A stretch of 45,318 nucleotides of DNA, from NCBI GenBank assembly GCA_029747585.1, contig JAPEVF010000358.1, positions 1 through 45,318 of the forward strand. The letters run 5' to 3'. Made by a program: the position numbers and the translations under genes. Shown in pieces: positions 11,122-24,099 of the stretch. Source of the DNA: Pleurotus djamor. Lineage: Eukaryota > Basidiomycota > Agaricomycetes > Agaricales > Pleurotaceae. The notes beneath the pieces are model-generated. The model was not told where the DNA came from. It searched no databases and saw only the letters and a list, made by a program, of their open reading frames with translations. Positions within the stretch are counted from its first letter, which is position 1; each line of letters starts with the position of its first letter.

Positions 11122-12337
11122 ATGTTTAACCGACTACCTATCGAGCTTCTTGTGCAGATCGTCGAGCACATTGACGATGAGAGCACCCTTCGACAACTCT
11201 ATCTATCTGGCGATTCGACGATAAGGACCATAGTCGCGCCAGTTTTATTCAAAACTGTTGATATCATGCTGTGGATGATGGACGTCGACCTTTTTGGCGG
11301 GTCTGCTCGCCATACTCGCGACTCCTTGTTAGCTCATGATGGCTTCGGACTTACTTTTGTCGAAACCCTCCTTATTTTGGCCGAATCCACTGCAGAAGCC
11401 GATGCAGAATTTCAGAACTATTTAAACCAAGTCTTTCCTTCGCTGGTCAATCTGAAAAAATTCAGCATGCTTCATTCCGGGTCTCATACAGGGACACTGT
11501 ACTTCTCTCGTATAGTCGACAGGCTTTCGAATCGACCATTTCCTTTCTCTCTTACCCATCTTATCTGGCAAGATGAAATCAGCGACGCAACTGTGTTCGC
11601 TGATTTTTTGACCGCTCAACCGAACTTGACCTACCTCGAGGTAGTCACAGGGTCCCCTGCGCTCAAAATTCCATCCGAATCCTTACGTTGTTTGAAATAT
11701 CTCAAGGGCGACCGCAATCTGGTGTTCAACATCCTGCCGGGACGAAATGTTGAACATGTATCCATCGATCTTCTAGAATCACCCCGGATCCCCATTTCTG
11801 ACGAGCTGGATAAAGCATTTCGTCAGATCAAGAGCCTTAGCTTTCCTGCCTTCTATCCTGGGAACGCATTTGATATTGCCCAACTCTTCGTTGAATTGGA
11901 ATATCTCCGCGTCATAAATACTTCTGTGAGTCACGGAATCCCCACTGGTTGTTGGTTGATGCATATTTCGGTTATTGACGTGAGCCGCCCACCAGGTGTT
12001 CAAATTGCTCCAGTTTTTCAGGCTCTTGCAGAACACCAAAATTCGGTATCTGCATGTGCTCTCCCATGATTCATTCGAGCAAGAAAAGGCACACATACCT
12101 CGCCTATTTGCGACGGTCGAGTCTTTAGCTGTCGTTGACATACGGACCGATCCTATGAAAGACATGTTTGCTCGGTCACATCGAGATTCCTCGGCGACGG
12201 AGACGGTCCATATTCCTCCGAAGAAGTGGAAACCTTGGTGGTTTGGATGTCAGTTAGAAGGTCAGATGTCGGTTCGTTCATTTTCCCCCTTCCTTTTATT
12301 TCCGAGAGCTCACGCCGCCCTTAAACTAGTTTTGTGA
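11122..12337 (+). CDS. F-box-type protein with leucine-rich region (copy B)
   Basis: Exon 1 (11122-11925) and exon 2 (11996-12337) give 381 aa with a phase-0 gtgagt/ccag intron. The protein opens MFNRLPIELLVQIVEHIDDE, a typical F-box start (LPxELLxxI). A divergent leucine-rich region follows (FSLTHLIW, LTYLEVV, LKYLKG, LEYLRV), then KKWKPWWF near the C-terminus. Order and motifs match the divergent neighbour, and the conserved intron lies after the LRV/LRM strand in both. The last thirty or so residues after PWWF are not conserved with the paralogue, so the true 3' end may involve another intron. Predicted role is an SCF substrate adaptor; substrate unknown. Large F-box families are usual in Agaricomycetes. 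Confidence 0.8.
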
Positions 12338-13023
12338 CTGAATTACATCCATCAGTCAATGAGGCCCACCCTCGGGGGTGAGTTTTTCTTGTGCTATCCG
12401 AGGGGCAGGCTACCTGATTGTCAACATCCCTAGCGCCGACCACCAATCAATCGTAATGAACAGGTTGAAAATAGTCTTCTTTCGGTGCGAAAACATCAGT
12501 CTATCTTTGGATATATAACTCATGTTCCTGCAGTAGGCCTTCAGCTTCAAGCCGTGTAGTAGTCAGGTCCAGATCGCAGGACTAGCGCCAGCCTCGCATC
12601 TTGACCTTGAATATATTGCTTTTCGTCACGTCTCGCCGTTCCAGCGCTTCGGCGATACTGTCGCGTCGCATCAAGCAACATTCCGCATACCTCTTTCTAT
12701 CGCTGTCTACACGGTGATGACGCTACGGAAACCTGAAGCTTTCTACATCCTTCGTCCCGTTGCTGTCACCGTGAACGTCGCACATCCGTGCTGCATTCAC
12801 ACATCAGGCACCCTAGACCGATTCCCACCGAGGCCGAGCTTGATCCCAGCACGTCTCAAGGGGTTGATATCTTGCCGTAGGCGGTTGAACGCTGCTGTCC
12901 GCTCTGAAAACTCCCTCCTTAGCCCATTTTCTCGGGTGCCTCAACCTGCACGAACCATACATACCCTGGCCTCATATAAGACTCGTAAACGAGAAATCAC
13001 TCGCCGTCACCTCATCCAGTATC
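12338..13023. other. Intergenic region, no gene seen
   Basis: A 116-codon open frame at 12714-13064 runs into the first exon of the next gene in another frame and has low-complexity, Arg-rich content without a family motif, so I do not call it. Nothing else is recognisable. Confidence 0.5.
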
Positions 13024-14224
13024 ATGCCCACACAACCATTGCCCGTGTTCAGGCTCTTCGCTGATGCAGTCTGGCCTGTTTTGCTGTGTATGTTGAATAA
13101 ATTCACTCGATTCCCCAAGTCCTCACCCCGTTTTCTCTCGAACGCCCTAAAGCCGGAATGCTCAACTGCCCGTATGACCCACCTCCGAGCGTCGTTTCAG
13201 CGTACTCATGTAACGGTAGCCTCTATGGCCTATCAGTAGCCCAGACAATATGGTGCCTTTCTCATTACCCGAAGGACTCTGTATACGTCAAGTCCTTGGT
13301 TAGCACCAATCCGATGCTCATCCAACGCCTTTTCCCAGCTTTTTGACAGATTATTACGCTCCTGTACGTCCATGACCATGCTCAATATTCTTCGTGTATA
13401 AGATGGCATCACTGATCAAAGGCTTAGAGTCGCTGATAGCGTGCAGACGATTAGCCTACTCGATGCCTCGCGAGAGGTGTACCTTCAGAATAGAATTAGT
13501 TTTGTTTACTCTAGGTTAGTTCAATCTATCCAGTTTCGCCGATGAAGCAGAACATCATGGATCCNTTTTTAAAGTGGTGTGCTAGTACGTCCCATGTTAT
13601 TATCTGCTAAAGCACCTAATACAATGGTGTCTCGATGCTAGGTAGACCTCTACGCCTCGGTAAGCACTCAAAATCAGTTTACTTTTAGTTAACGCCCTTC
13701 CTATCCTTCGTCCAATCAAGTGTGTCATAGTCACCTTGGTACAATACGGCCGCGTGGCACCGTAAATCTACTTGACAAGCTTCTTTTCTATGTCGTTGGG
13801 ATTGGCTCCCTCACAACGTCTGTTTTTCTCTCCCGTCACTCCAGCCTTTGGGATGTACTTATTGTAGGCTTAGGGTAATGACCATCGTTGGCTTCGTAAC
13901 GGTATGCTTTTCGACCTTCCGATACCACTTACTTATCTATTTATCCAGTGGTTAGCTATGCCAGACAAGCTTGTGTTCATGACATTGCATGGTATCATCT
14001 GCAAGCGTGCGTCCTCCGTATTCCCTTATCTGTTCAAATCCCCTTCTAATCGATTAAATTTTAATTTCAGTTTACGTGAATTCATGGCTTGTGACGTGCG
14101 TACTCTCTTTTCTCTCCCCGCAAGAAGACCAGAGTACCAAACGAGCGGCTTAAGGTTGAATTCTCGTGAATACTTACGACGTCAAGGATCGAACTGCCCA
14201 ACATTATCATTATCTGAGTCGTAG
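13024..14224 (+). pseudogene. DUF6534-type membrane protein, internally deleted copy
   Basis: The family (Agaricomycete multi-pass membrane proteins of unknown function, DUF6534-type) is recognisable exon by exon. The start is MPTQPLPVFRLFADAVWPVLL. It is followed by LYGLSVAQTIWCLSHYPKDS (from 13222), VADSVQTISLLDASREVYL (13432 on), LLDKLLFYVVGIGSLTT (about 13770), WLAMPDKLVFMTLHGIICK (about 13950), YVNSWLVT and LNSREYLR, ending at a TAG. The central exons found in the sister copies (FTYRVW, the SKKN loop and CDILIA..AYYL) are absent. A remnant IVTLVQYG near 13730 runs straight into the LLDK exon, so roughly 0.7 kb is missing relative to the copy at 26890. One N lies at 13565. Membrane topology would be broken, so this is probably a pseudogene or a shortened derivative. 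Confidence 0.7.
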
Positions 14225-14457
14225 TCAGGGAATGCCCGGGAAGAATTTGTCGGATACTTTTGTCGTACACAAGCAGATCGAAAGATAAAATGATTCCAGT
14301 AGTAAAGGCGATTACGATGAGCAGGAAGCCGTGAAGGAGTGACAGAGCAGCGGGTGAAAAATAGAAAGTCCCAGTAAGGCTACAAAAACGAATGTGCGAC
14401 GATGATCCCAGATGCTGATGTAAAACGGAAGGAGAAAACCAAAAGAAAAGTCCCAAG

Positions 14458-16564
14458 TTAAAGAGGCTCGGAGTGAGTCTTCTTACCAGAAACGAACTGG
14501 ATCTGGTACGGATGTTCCCAAGATACAGACCTCTCCCCAAGATCAGCCAGGCCCTCGCTGTTGACTTCGCCGTAGTTCGTGAGTGCAAACAGGCTGGCGC
14601 AAGAATAGACGATCTTGGTGAGACCCATGTATTGCGACCTCAGATCTCTAATTACCCATTTTCCATCACAGAAAAATGAGGCATCCTCAGGCCTATACCA
14701 GCGGCGGAAATCGATGTAGAGTCCACAGAGGCCATCTGGTACGACCACATCAGGAATGAAGATACTGGAGATCTAAAGTGAGGTCAGGCTTCACAAGTCC
14801 GAAGGAAGACATTCTTTAGGGCATACCGGGTTCGTGGGAGGCTCTGGCCCATCCGTGAATGTGATTTTAAGGGTTTGCAGCAGAGGACAGAGTTTCTTGA
14901 TTCCAGTGAAGATGTCCTTCTCGGAAATTGGTACACGGAACTCCAATCGTTCAAGCCCAATAGGATGAGCGGAATTATGGTAGATATTATTCAGGACTGG
15001 GTAAAGTTGGGATGGGTCGCAGCCGTTATCGAAGAGGTCCCCGTAAAGCGATAGCGCTGTGATATACTTTTGATGACAATAGGAAGCGGCAACTGACATG
15101 GGCCCTTCGAATGTCCGAAGTTGGGGTAGAAGTTGCTCAGCTGGCAACGGAGGGAGACTGGCGGTTGCAACTGGGATGAAACGAAGATGGATGAGATTCC
15201 CCAGTTTTTGCATGAGATCTCCCCATCGGCACGCGAGATCGACCGGAGGAGGAACGATGGATAGGTCAGACAAAGCGGTCAGCCTGTCAGAGAAAAGAAA
15301 GTCGTAGAAAGACTTCTCGAGGACGGCTTGCGAGCCAATCTTCAAGGTAGATATTCCCTGCCACTGGAAACGCGCAAGTAACTGAGATGGATCATCACTG
15401 GGATCCCAGCTGGTGCTAAAGGTAAGGGAGGCGGTCCTGATCAACCTGGCATGGTCCTCGCGGTGGCGGCGGGGAGAGGCACAATTGTCCAGGGTGATAT
15501 CTTTCCAACAGAAATCAGAGTCGTCCTTTTTGTAGTCGGCAAGGGTATTCAAGAGGTGTGACGTGATCTTGACATTTTTGAAGGTGAGGCTGCACAAAGC
15601 AGGGAATTTTGAAAGCCAAATAGTGACAGCTTTGTCTACTGGGGGACGTTCGCCGATGCCATCGCCAACCACATGGATTTCTTGAATGGAACTCGCGGAT
15701 GCATCGACAGCCTTTTGTCCAATCTCCCCGATGAGATCGATTGCCCTACTGGCACAAGTCATCAAGAAGGATGTGGGTATGGAGCTGAGACGGAAGACGA
15801 AAAGATCCTCGCGGTCCTCGTCTACATTGCTGATCACGGGCTGTCTTGGGGGGTTCGGCTCAGAGTGCCAAGGATCCACCGGGGTAGGTTCTGCCCCCTG
15901 CTCAATGGAAAGAGCTAGGTCCCTCTGAGTTTGAGCATCAGGTAGCCCGCCGCGGCGACGTCGAATTTTTACATCATCGGCTCGGAAGACTGAAGATGAA
16001 GGGACGGCCAATGCAGCATCTTGATCCCGTAGACTGTCTGCGACAGACATCTCGATACTACCAAGGTCAGGAAGGGGAGGGATTTCTTGAAGTTCATCCT
16101 GGTTACCACCAGAGGCAGTAGGTGAGGTCGGTGCGGTTCGATACGACCCTCTGGAGGAGGCGGGAGAAGTACCAGTAGACGAAGTTGTCCGGGGACCAAG
16201 TACATTCATAATAGGATCGAAGATGCGGCGCTTGGGAGGGGTCTCCAAGACATGCTTCTCCGGGCTTGATGGACCACTTCGTGATTGACTACGATTACCA
16301 TGGGGCTTGGGGGACACAGAACGCGAATGCAAGAAGGCTAGAGGGACAGAAAGTCTAATGACTACTCGAAAAATACGCGTCAAATGGAGCTTACGGGTGG
16401 ACCTTGACGGAGTTCCACGAAGAGACAAGGTTGACACTCGAGTAGCTATCCCAACTGCACGTCCGGTTGCTTTGCAGATACATGAGATCAGACAGGGCGT
16501 AAGCGACGGTGTCAAGCTACTCACAAGGAGAGCAAGGCGCAGATTTGTTCAGGTGCTTGGCCAT
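14458..16564 (-). CDS. Ser-rich protein with leucine-rich C-terminal half
   Basis: Exons 16564-16525, 16469-14827 and 14772-14458 give 1998 nt, 665 aa. The N-terminal ~200 residues are Ser/Pro/Arg-rich and disordered (SPEKHVLETPPKRR, RRRRGG). The C-terminal ~400 residues contain irregular leucine-rich strands (LCSLTFKNVKI, LSDLSIVPP, LIHLRFIP, LERLEFRVP, LLQTLKITF), like the substrate-binding half of fungal F-box proteins. No convincing F-box is present. The ATG at 16562-16564 followed by a 55-nt intron keeps the frame; the continuous frame alone would start inside that intron. It converges with the deleted DUF6534 copy. Function unknown; it may be an F-box-less relative of the adaptor family. 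Confidence 0.7.
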
Positions 16565-17726
16565 CTGGAGATCGAAGGAGATTAGAGGCGCTAAGTCCGA
16601 GTGGTTAGGACAACTCTTGCGCCAAAGGTCACGCTTACAGTCGGGCGGTATAACCAGTATACGCGTCTAGAAGCAAGAATAGGATAGAGAAAGCAAGATA
16701 AAGGATAACTTGGCGCGATAGCTGATAATACAAAGACGATTCTATATCAGTTCCAAACACCAAGGTCGTTCAGTACGTGAATGCACGTACCACGACGCGT
16801 CAATCAAAGATAGAAGCACCGGGAGAACTGAGCCGTGTGCGCGAGACTTTGTCCGTACCGTCGAGGTACAGGGAAGATGGTCGGCTTGGTTGAAGCTTTC
16901 GGGTCAATGGCAGCGGGCAAGATGAAGAATGGGACATACTGCATCGTGTTTTCCTTTATATAGCCCTTGGCAGCGGTCTAGTGTGGACGCTTCTACTGCT
17001 CTTTGACCGCCCAACGAAGGTGTCTCACCGACACTGTGGTCACTGTTGATGGATATTTGGTTTGGACAATGAAATTCTTGGCGGACGTGAAAGGGCACGA
17101 GCAGGCAAAACTATCCCAAAAAGTCATCCTGGATAGTCCAAGCATGGGCAAAGCTCATTGTCATTGAGGTAGGGGATGGGGGGACAAAGCAAGGATGGGA
17201 GAGAACAGAGCAAGGTCGATTATAAGGACATCTGGCGACGACAGAAATTACTTAATTGGGTACAAGAGCACTGCAAGACCTACACTTGATTTCCAGGACA
17301 TTCAGGCCGTTCATGTCAAATTTACGAGGAAATATATGAGCGAACAGAGCAAGTACGCCACGGGCAGTCCCAAGGAGGAAGAACGCGCCATGATCCTTGT
17401 AACGTGGAAGGGACCAAGTCCGACCGACGCGTTGCGGGGCAGGCTTTCTAAACCTTGAAAGATTGATTTCAGAAACGTTCAGCCAAGGGACACGCGATGT
17501 CTTTGAGTGGGGGTTTATTGCATATTGATTGCGTATATGTAAATGTAGATGCAGTGAGGACATGACCACCAAAAGGCGAAAAGCAAAATAATTAACCGCA
17601 ACCAGCAAAGGCCGCATTTTGTTGTATCAACATCTCAGCAACTCTACCCAGTCCAGATACACTACCCGAACATTCGACCAAGCCAAAAACCACGGAAGTA
17701 TTCGCGAAGGAGGCGCAAAAGTATGT
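16565..17726. other. Intergenic region, no supported gene
   Basis: Contains a 121-codon open frame on the minus strand (17252-17617) that has no start context, introns or motif and probably lies in the 3' flank of the Hsp10 gene. A segment at 16590-16610 resembles a tRNA D-arm but has no matching T-arm. Otherwise nothing is recognised. Confidence 0.5.
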
Positions 17727-18260
17727 TTACTCCTGGATCTTGGCGAGGATTTCCGAGTCCCTGAAGAGGTGGTATTCCTATTCGAAAGAAGATTCATTAT
17801 AAGAAAACCCGACCCGGTTCGAAAAAAGGCGCATATAAGAGGCAACTTACCTCTTCCCCGACTTTGATGGGGTTTCCGCCCCAGCCCGGAAGCAAAACGC
17901 GGTCACCAGCCTTCACAGTCGTCGGAACAACGACACCGTCCTTGTTTGGCGCACCAGGTCCAACAGCAATGACAGTAGCTTCAGGAAGAGGACTGTTCGT
18001 TGCGGAAGTAGGCAAGAAGATGCCAGTCGCGGTTCTCTACAAGCGCAGCACATCAGTCAGCCATGCTCTCCAAAAAGTGAAACTCATAACGGAGCCTCAA
18101 GGGTAATACTCACTGTCTCAGCCTTGAACCGTTGGACAAGGACGCGGTCGAAAAGAGGAACGAGAGACTTGATGGACTTGAAGGTTGCTTGGGATGCCTG
18201 TATTGGGTTGGTCGGTCATCAGCGGGCGCGACGACGCGGAACACTACTTTGACTGACCAT
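17727..18260 (-). CDS. hsp10: Mitochondrial 10 kDa chaperonin (Hsp10/Cpn10)
   Basis: Exons 18260-18258, 18197-18114, 18036-17851 and 17777-17727 give 324 nt, 107 aa, the normal length. The protein is the lid of the mitochondrial Hsp60 folding chamber. It reads SLVPLFDRVLVQRF at the N-terminus, then the mobile-loop region TATGIFLPTSA, which contacts Hsp60. GDRVLLPGWGG and DSEILAKIQE close it, all hallmarks of the GroES fold. The first exon is just the ATG codon: the intron begins with gtcagt immediately after it and the next exon starts GCATCC. A canonical heat-shock element lies about 86 bp upstream of the ATG. It is in the same orientation as the actin gene, whose stop lies about 380 bp upstream. 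Confidence 0.96.
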
Positions 18261-18345
18261 TTCAAATGCTCAGTGACGACGGAAACAACGACGAAGAAAG
18301 AAAAGGTGACGACGAGAAATAGATGGTGGTGGAAAGAGGTGAAGA

Positions 18346-18358
18346 GAATCTTCCGGAA
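18346..18358 (-). promoter_or_regulatory. Heat-shock element upstream of hsp10
   Basis: Read on the gene strand the site is TTCCGGAAGATTC, which fits the three-unit HSF1 consensus TTCnnGAAnnTTC exactly. It lies about 86 bp upstream of the hsp10 start codon. This is the expected place for heat-inducible control of a mitochondrial chaperonin gene. Confidence 0.8.
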
Positions 18359-18641
18359 CGCATATTTTTTCTCAAGAAATTGAAGGATCACGTGAGGAAC
18401 GGGATGACCTAATCACGGCGCTCGACCCGATCCGATTCCTCGAGTCCATAACGAATGCTGGCGTCCGCCAAGTTTCCAAATCATAATCGTAAGGTAGACG
18501 TAACGATTGGGACAAATGTGTAAAAAGCAATCCACATGAAAGAACATTATTGATTGGTTGTAAAAACTTCTTCCATCTAAAACGCATCTCCAAGAGCAAG
18601 CCGCCCAAACACCACATTTTGCAGCATGTCGTGAACGACAT

Positions 18642-20207
<1,566 letters not shown>

Positions 20208-20290
20208 GGTCGTTTATTCGTAAATTGAAGGGTGAAAAGAAAAAAAAAGGTGTGGTGGTGGTAGATGGTGGTAGAGAAGAAAAAGGCTTC
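20208..20290 (-). promoter_or_regulatory. Pyrimidine-rich leader of the actin gene
   Basis: On the gene strand the ~80 bp before the ATG are C/T-rich, with CCACCA repeats and a run of T followed by CTTTTC. Such CT tracts commonly lie near transcription starts of highly expressed fungal genes. The exact start site cannot be read from sequence. Confidence 0.5.
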
Positions 20291-21581
20291 GGTGAGCACC
20301 CCCACGAAATTGATGTCGGTTTTGATATCAGGTGAGGCGGTGCAAATTAGCAGATTGCGCAGTTTCACGTCGCAGCATGGAAGGAAAAAATGGAGAAATG
20401 AGGAGCCCATCAGCATCACGGACAATGACGGGGACGCCGCAGATGATGAGGACTGCGACTTACCTTGTGGTTGAGGGCAAAGGGCAGGCGCAAGTCGAAC
20501 ATTTACGTTTTCTGTTTTTCTGCTTTGGGCACCATGGCTTTAGGGCCGGTCCCGGCTACGCCAGGGCTAGGAGCGAACCCCTGACTGCGCGGCTGCGCAC
20601 AATTTTAGATCGTATCCACGTCCAAGTTCGTTTCGTGTTCGACGCAGCAATGATCTTTTATAATTTCTTGGCAATGAATCGTGCCATGAAAAATATGGTT
20701 TTCTTGGACGGTTGAGCTCTGCAGGGAAAAGCCCTACTGGAAGCCCCTATCAATGTCGACGTTCAACGTTCAACGCCAAAGTACTACTTTCCTGCACGCA
20801 GATTTCTCCTCATTATGCGTAAGATGTAACTCCTGAAACTGGCTAACCACAAAAGATATTGGCTACTGGGCATGGGACTTCCTTCAAAATGATTTCCGCA
20901 CATTGTATCTCCCGTAACGTTCTACAAGAATTACGCCTGGACTTCTTACCATCATCGAAGATGTTGGATCGTCTATTGCAGGCGCTCATACCCCACCTTT
21001 CTCCCGTAATGTGTGGTCCGCTTCACAGTTGCTCAGAGAACAGAAACTTGTCTTATCACAGGAGGTCAGGGGTCAAGTCACATGATATAGGGGAAGAGGA
21101 CGAGTTGCGACTCAAGACGGAAGGGCAACGGCTCGAGCTACGGAGCATTCGGAGGCAGGGTGGGTACTTTGCATTGCTCTGCAGTTGTCTGACGCCTGAT
21201 GATAGACGCCTTATAGTATTCCTTTGCAGCTCTGCAGGGTGACTTACCCTAGTAAGTTACCTGTAAGTAACTAACGGTTGAAAGGTGTACCAGTGCCAGA
21301 GAAAACCCCAGGCTTTTCTCGTAACACTAGCCCTTTGAATTTATAGGGGTCCCTAAGAAATGAATCAACGATGGTGCACTGTGCTGAGGCCGGCCCCTGT
21401 GCTGTGGTGCACAGGGTTGACGTCATACCATTTCCTCTGTATATAACTTGGTCAACGAGCGACAACTTGCACTAGCACAGAAACACCTGCAACAACCCAG
21501 TTTATATAGCGGTAGTGAGCTGGTGATCAGAACTATTGACGACCTCTGTGCTGATGCCGTGACCCCATAGGCATCACGTCA
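20291..21581. other. Intergenic region, no supported gene
   Basis: Several open frames of 60-130 codons overlap on both strands, none with a family motif or coherent splice pattern. Around 21245-21275 and 21395-21420 there are short inverted repeats (GTTACCTGTAAGTAAC; CCCTGTGC with GTGCACAGGG), too small to name. Confidence 0.45.
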
Positions 21582-21990
21582 ATGCAGAGTTCCAAATACA
21601 AGAACGAGATCACCAGTAGCCAAAATGATAACCAGGGTAATTACCCTCCGCCTGGAGACAGTGAGTCTTTTTGCATTCTCGCCGCGAACAACGAATTTGA
21701 ACGTAAGTTTGACAGCGACGTCTTCTGGAGGTTATGGAAACGTGAATGTCTGGTCCGACAAGATTCAGAGGGGAAATACAGACACCGCCCAGATCGCAGA
21801 GCAACGCAGCGGCCTGATCGACCAGTCTTTGAATGGCACCAACTTGAAAAACGAGGTTCAAGATGCAAAGCAAGGAGCGGACGTGGACACCCGCCGAGAA
21901 GGATTGAACCTGTACGGAAAGAGTCTAGACAGCTCCTCTGAAGGTCAGAACCATCTCGCTTCAGTCCACAAGGAGTCACCGGCAAAGTAG
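21582..21990 (+). CDS. Small hydrophilic disordered protein, 117 aa
   Basis: Exon 1 (21582-21660) joins exon 2 (21716-21990) through a clean gtgagt/gacag intron; the total is 354 nt. The protein is rich in Asn, Gln, Ser, Gly, Asp and Lys, with no signal peptide, membrane segment or cysteine. The middle is a likely amphipathic helix (DTAQIAEQRSGLIDQSL, LKNEVQDAKQGADVDTRR). The composition resembles hydrophilins and other stress-protective disordered proteins, but I do not recognise a named family. It is flanked by about 1 kb of non-coding sequence on each side. Confidence 0.6.
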
Positions 21991-23015
21991 TATAGTACCC
22001 GTTGTCATCCTATGTACTGCAGTCGCTGCGCAATAATGAATGCCTACAAAAATAGCCCGCACCAAGGTCAATAAAAACGGACAGCACCAACCGTTATATA
22101 TAAGTTGCTACGACGGCAATCATTGATGGCGACCTACACACCCGCCGATGTGTTGAGTCAGCGGTATGCAGTCTGTCAGATCATATCCAAGTCACTTCGG
22201 GACCAGGGTTAACGACGGAAGCGTCGCGGTGGGTACGTGGAAAGTACATGTTTAATACCTTCCCAGTTCCCATGATCTTTTACCGGGAAGACCACATTTA
22301 GAAAGACCTCGCCGAGGCCGACGAATGCACCCGAGGCTCCAGACGTGGACTAACGCAAAGTGGGTTTCGTGCGACATGATGCATAACCTTGATATGGATT
22401 TATTAGGAAGTGCGGACGGAAGGAGATAATGACAAGGAAAATAAAAATACCAACTGCGCTGCGCGGTTACCACAATCCAAGTTCATGACTCGGACTAGTG
22501 GGTCATCGGATAATTAGCAAGATTACGAAAGAGGCGTTGGGCAAGTGCATATCGTGGTGCTGTCATGAGTACCTATGCAGCGGCATCATGTGCAAGTACA
22601 TACCCGAGAAGACTGGGGAAGATTGACATGGATAATTTGTTCATTGCGACATTTCGAACTGGGAAGCCGCGAGGGTTCGCTTGAGTCAAGGAAGTGACGT
22701 GTGGTTTCTAGATGCGTTCCATGTGATGCATTGCTCGGAGATCTGACATGTTGTTGAGTATAGCATAAACGATAGCTGTTCGGGTAGAGTCATTATCGGC
22801 GGCGGATAATGATAATGTGATGTTGAGTAGAAGCCAAACCCACCGCCGACGTATGGGTCATCGTGCATTGAGGCTCAAAGGGGAGCGTACTCGAGTGTAA
22901 ACTCGGTAGATAGATTAGGACTAGCACGTAAAGTCAAGAATCGTATGTCGAAAGACAGGAAAATCATCATTAGGGTCATTACAAACTTCAAGTCCAATCT
23001 GAGCTCATGCTCAGC
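21991..23015. other. Intergenic region, no gene seen
   Basis: Short incoherent frames only. It contains the 3' flanks of the small disordered protein and of the GNAT gene, which converge here. Confidence 0.5.
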
Positions 23016-24099
23016 TTACTCTGGGGTAGATGTAGAGGACTCCTGGGCAGGCGCAGGCCAGATCATGCTCCACATGCGGCATTCGTCGCCTTTCAGCCCA
23101 GTGAAGGACTTGACTCCCTTGGAGATGAATCCCATGCGTTCATAGAACTGTTTCTACATGGGAGCGAAGGTGACTAAGGCTTGAACATGCGATAGATGTG
23201 GGTGTGATGACAGACCTTTGCCTCTGTTGTGGGCTCCAAGACGAGGTCAAGGCCTTCGGGGTGAACCTAGACATCGTCGATGACAGTGGTCAGAATCATC
23301 CCCGGAAGTAGAAGGAAGCAATACCTACCTTGTCACGAAGGGTCTCAATCATTCTTGTCGCCAACCGCTTCTTTCGATGGTCAGGCATAACACCTATCAA
23401 CTGGAGATGCCACGAATCCAGGAGCTTCCCTGGACCAAGGGACTCCTCCATCAAAGAGTTCAGCTGGGGAAAAAACTAACGGTTGGAAAATTAGGGCGAT
23501 GAGGTGAATGGAAGGGCAGGTGGGAGCGCACGTCATTCCACCAAGCTTGGAGGTCATCTTCGAAGTGGGCGAGCAACGGGATGAGAGCCTTTTCCTGCTG
23601 AGCCTCGCTGAAGATGTAATGGCCAAGGAACAGACAGCGTGGTAGGGGCGGTGAGTCATCCGAGCGATGGGGAGTTGGTAGTGACGATAAGTCACTATCA
23701 ACGCCCGCAGATAAGTCACTGACCTGTGGAAAAACTCCATCCCAGGGCCGAACCACACGGCGACACCGACGATCTTGCTTGCGGCGTCCTCGGCAACGTA
23801 GATCTCCCCTTCCATCGATCCGGCAATTAAAACCGAGTTGACGAAAGGCAGGGTAAGCTCGGGGTCATGCCCAACGGTCATCTGCGTGAAATCATCTGCA
23901 TGGAAAGGTTAATCATCTGCTCGGCCGAGGCGATCTGAGACGTAGGCCGTTACTGACCGTCTTTGAAGGCGGTAGCTAAGACCTTGCTTGCGGCCACCAA
24001 CTCGACTTCTAGGCATGGTAAACGAGAGGTGAATGGGGCAGATATTTAGGCGAGTGTCTTACCTGTCGGATTTGCGAGGTGGCGAATGGAGTAACTCAT
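23016..24099 (-). CDS. GNAT-family N-acetyltransferase
   Basis: Exons 24099-24063, 24008-23958, 23895-23724, 23607-23532, 23475-23329, 23266-23216 and 23147-23016 give 666 nt, 221 aa. It transfers acetyl from acetyl-CoA to an amine; the substrate cannot be told from sequence. Recognisable parts are EIYVAEDAASKIVGVAVWFG (strands 2-4), WHLQLIGVMPDHRKKRLATR (the core V-x-P-x-x-R/K-x-x acetyl-CoA loop), then LDLVLEPTTEAKQFYERMGF, the closing strand and helix. The length and architecture match a common Agaricomycete single-domain GNAT group. Intron 3 is longer (116 nt); its acceptor was chosen because it restores HSEAQQEKALIPLL in phase, while a nearer acceptor would leave a 29-nt intron. Confidence 0.88.

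Noticed and set aside
12714..13064. 116-codon plus-strand frame before the first DUF6534 copy
   Set aside because: Overlaps the true first exon in another frame, has no motif and an Arg-rich random composition.
16585..16670. tRNA-like segment with GTCC-loop-GGAC D-arm and GAGTGGTTA A-box
   Set aside because: No T-arm with GTTCRA and no pairing acceptor stem follow at the right distance; the B-box position reads GGTATAACC.
17252..17617. 121-codon minus-strand frame downstream of hsp10
   Set aside because: No family motif, no plausible start; best explained as 3' flanking DNA.
20540..20600. Possible tRNA on the minus strand from a GGGTTCGCTCC B-box-like word
   Set aside because: The flanking bases do not form a T-stem and no A-box or acceptor stem could be found.
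23695..23723. 29-nt intron in the GNAT gene suggested by a nearby AG acceptor
   Set aside because: Too short for spliceosomal introns here; the acceptor at 23608-23609 gives a 116-nt intron and restores the family sequence in phase.
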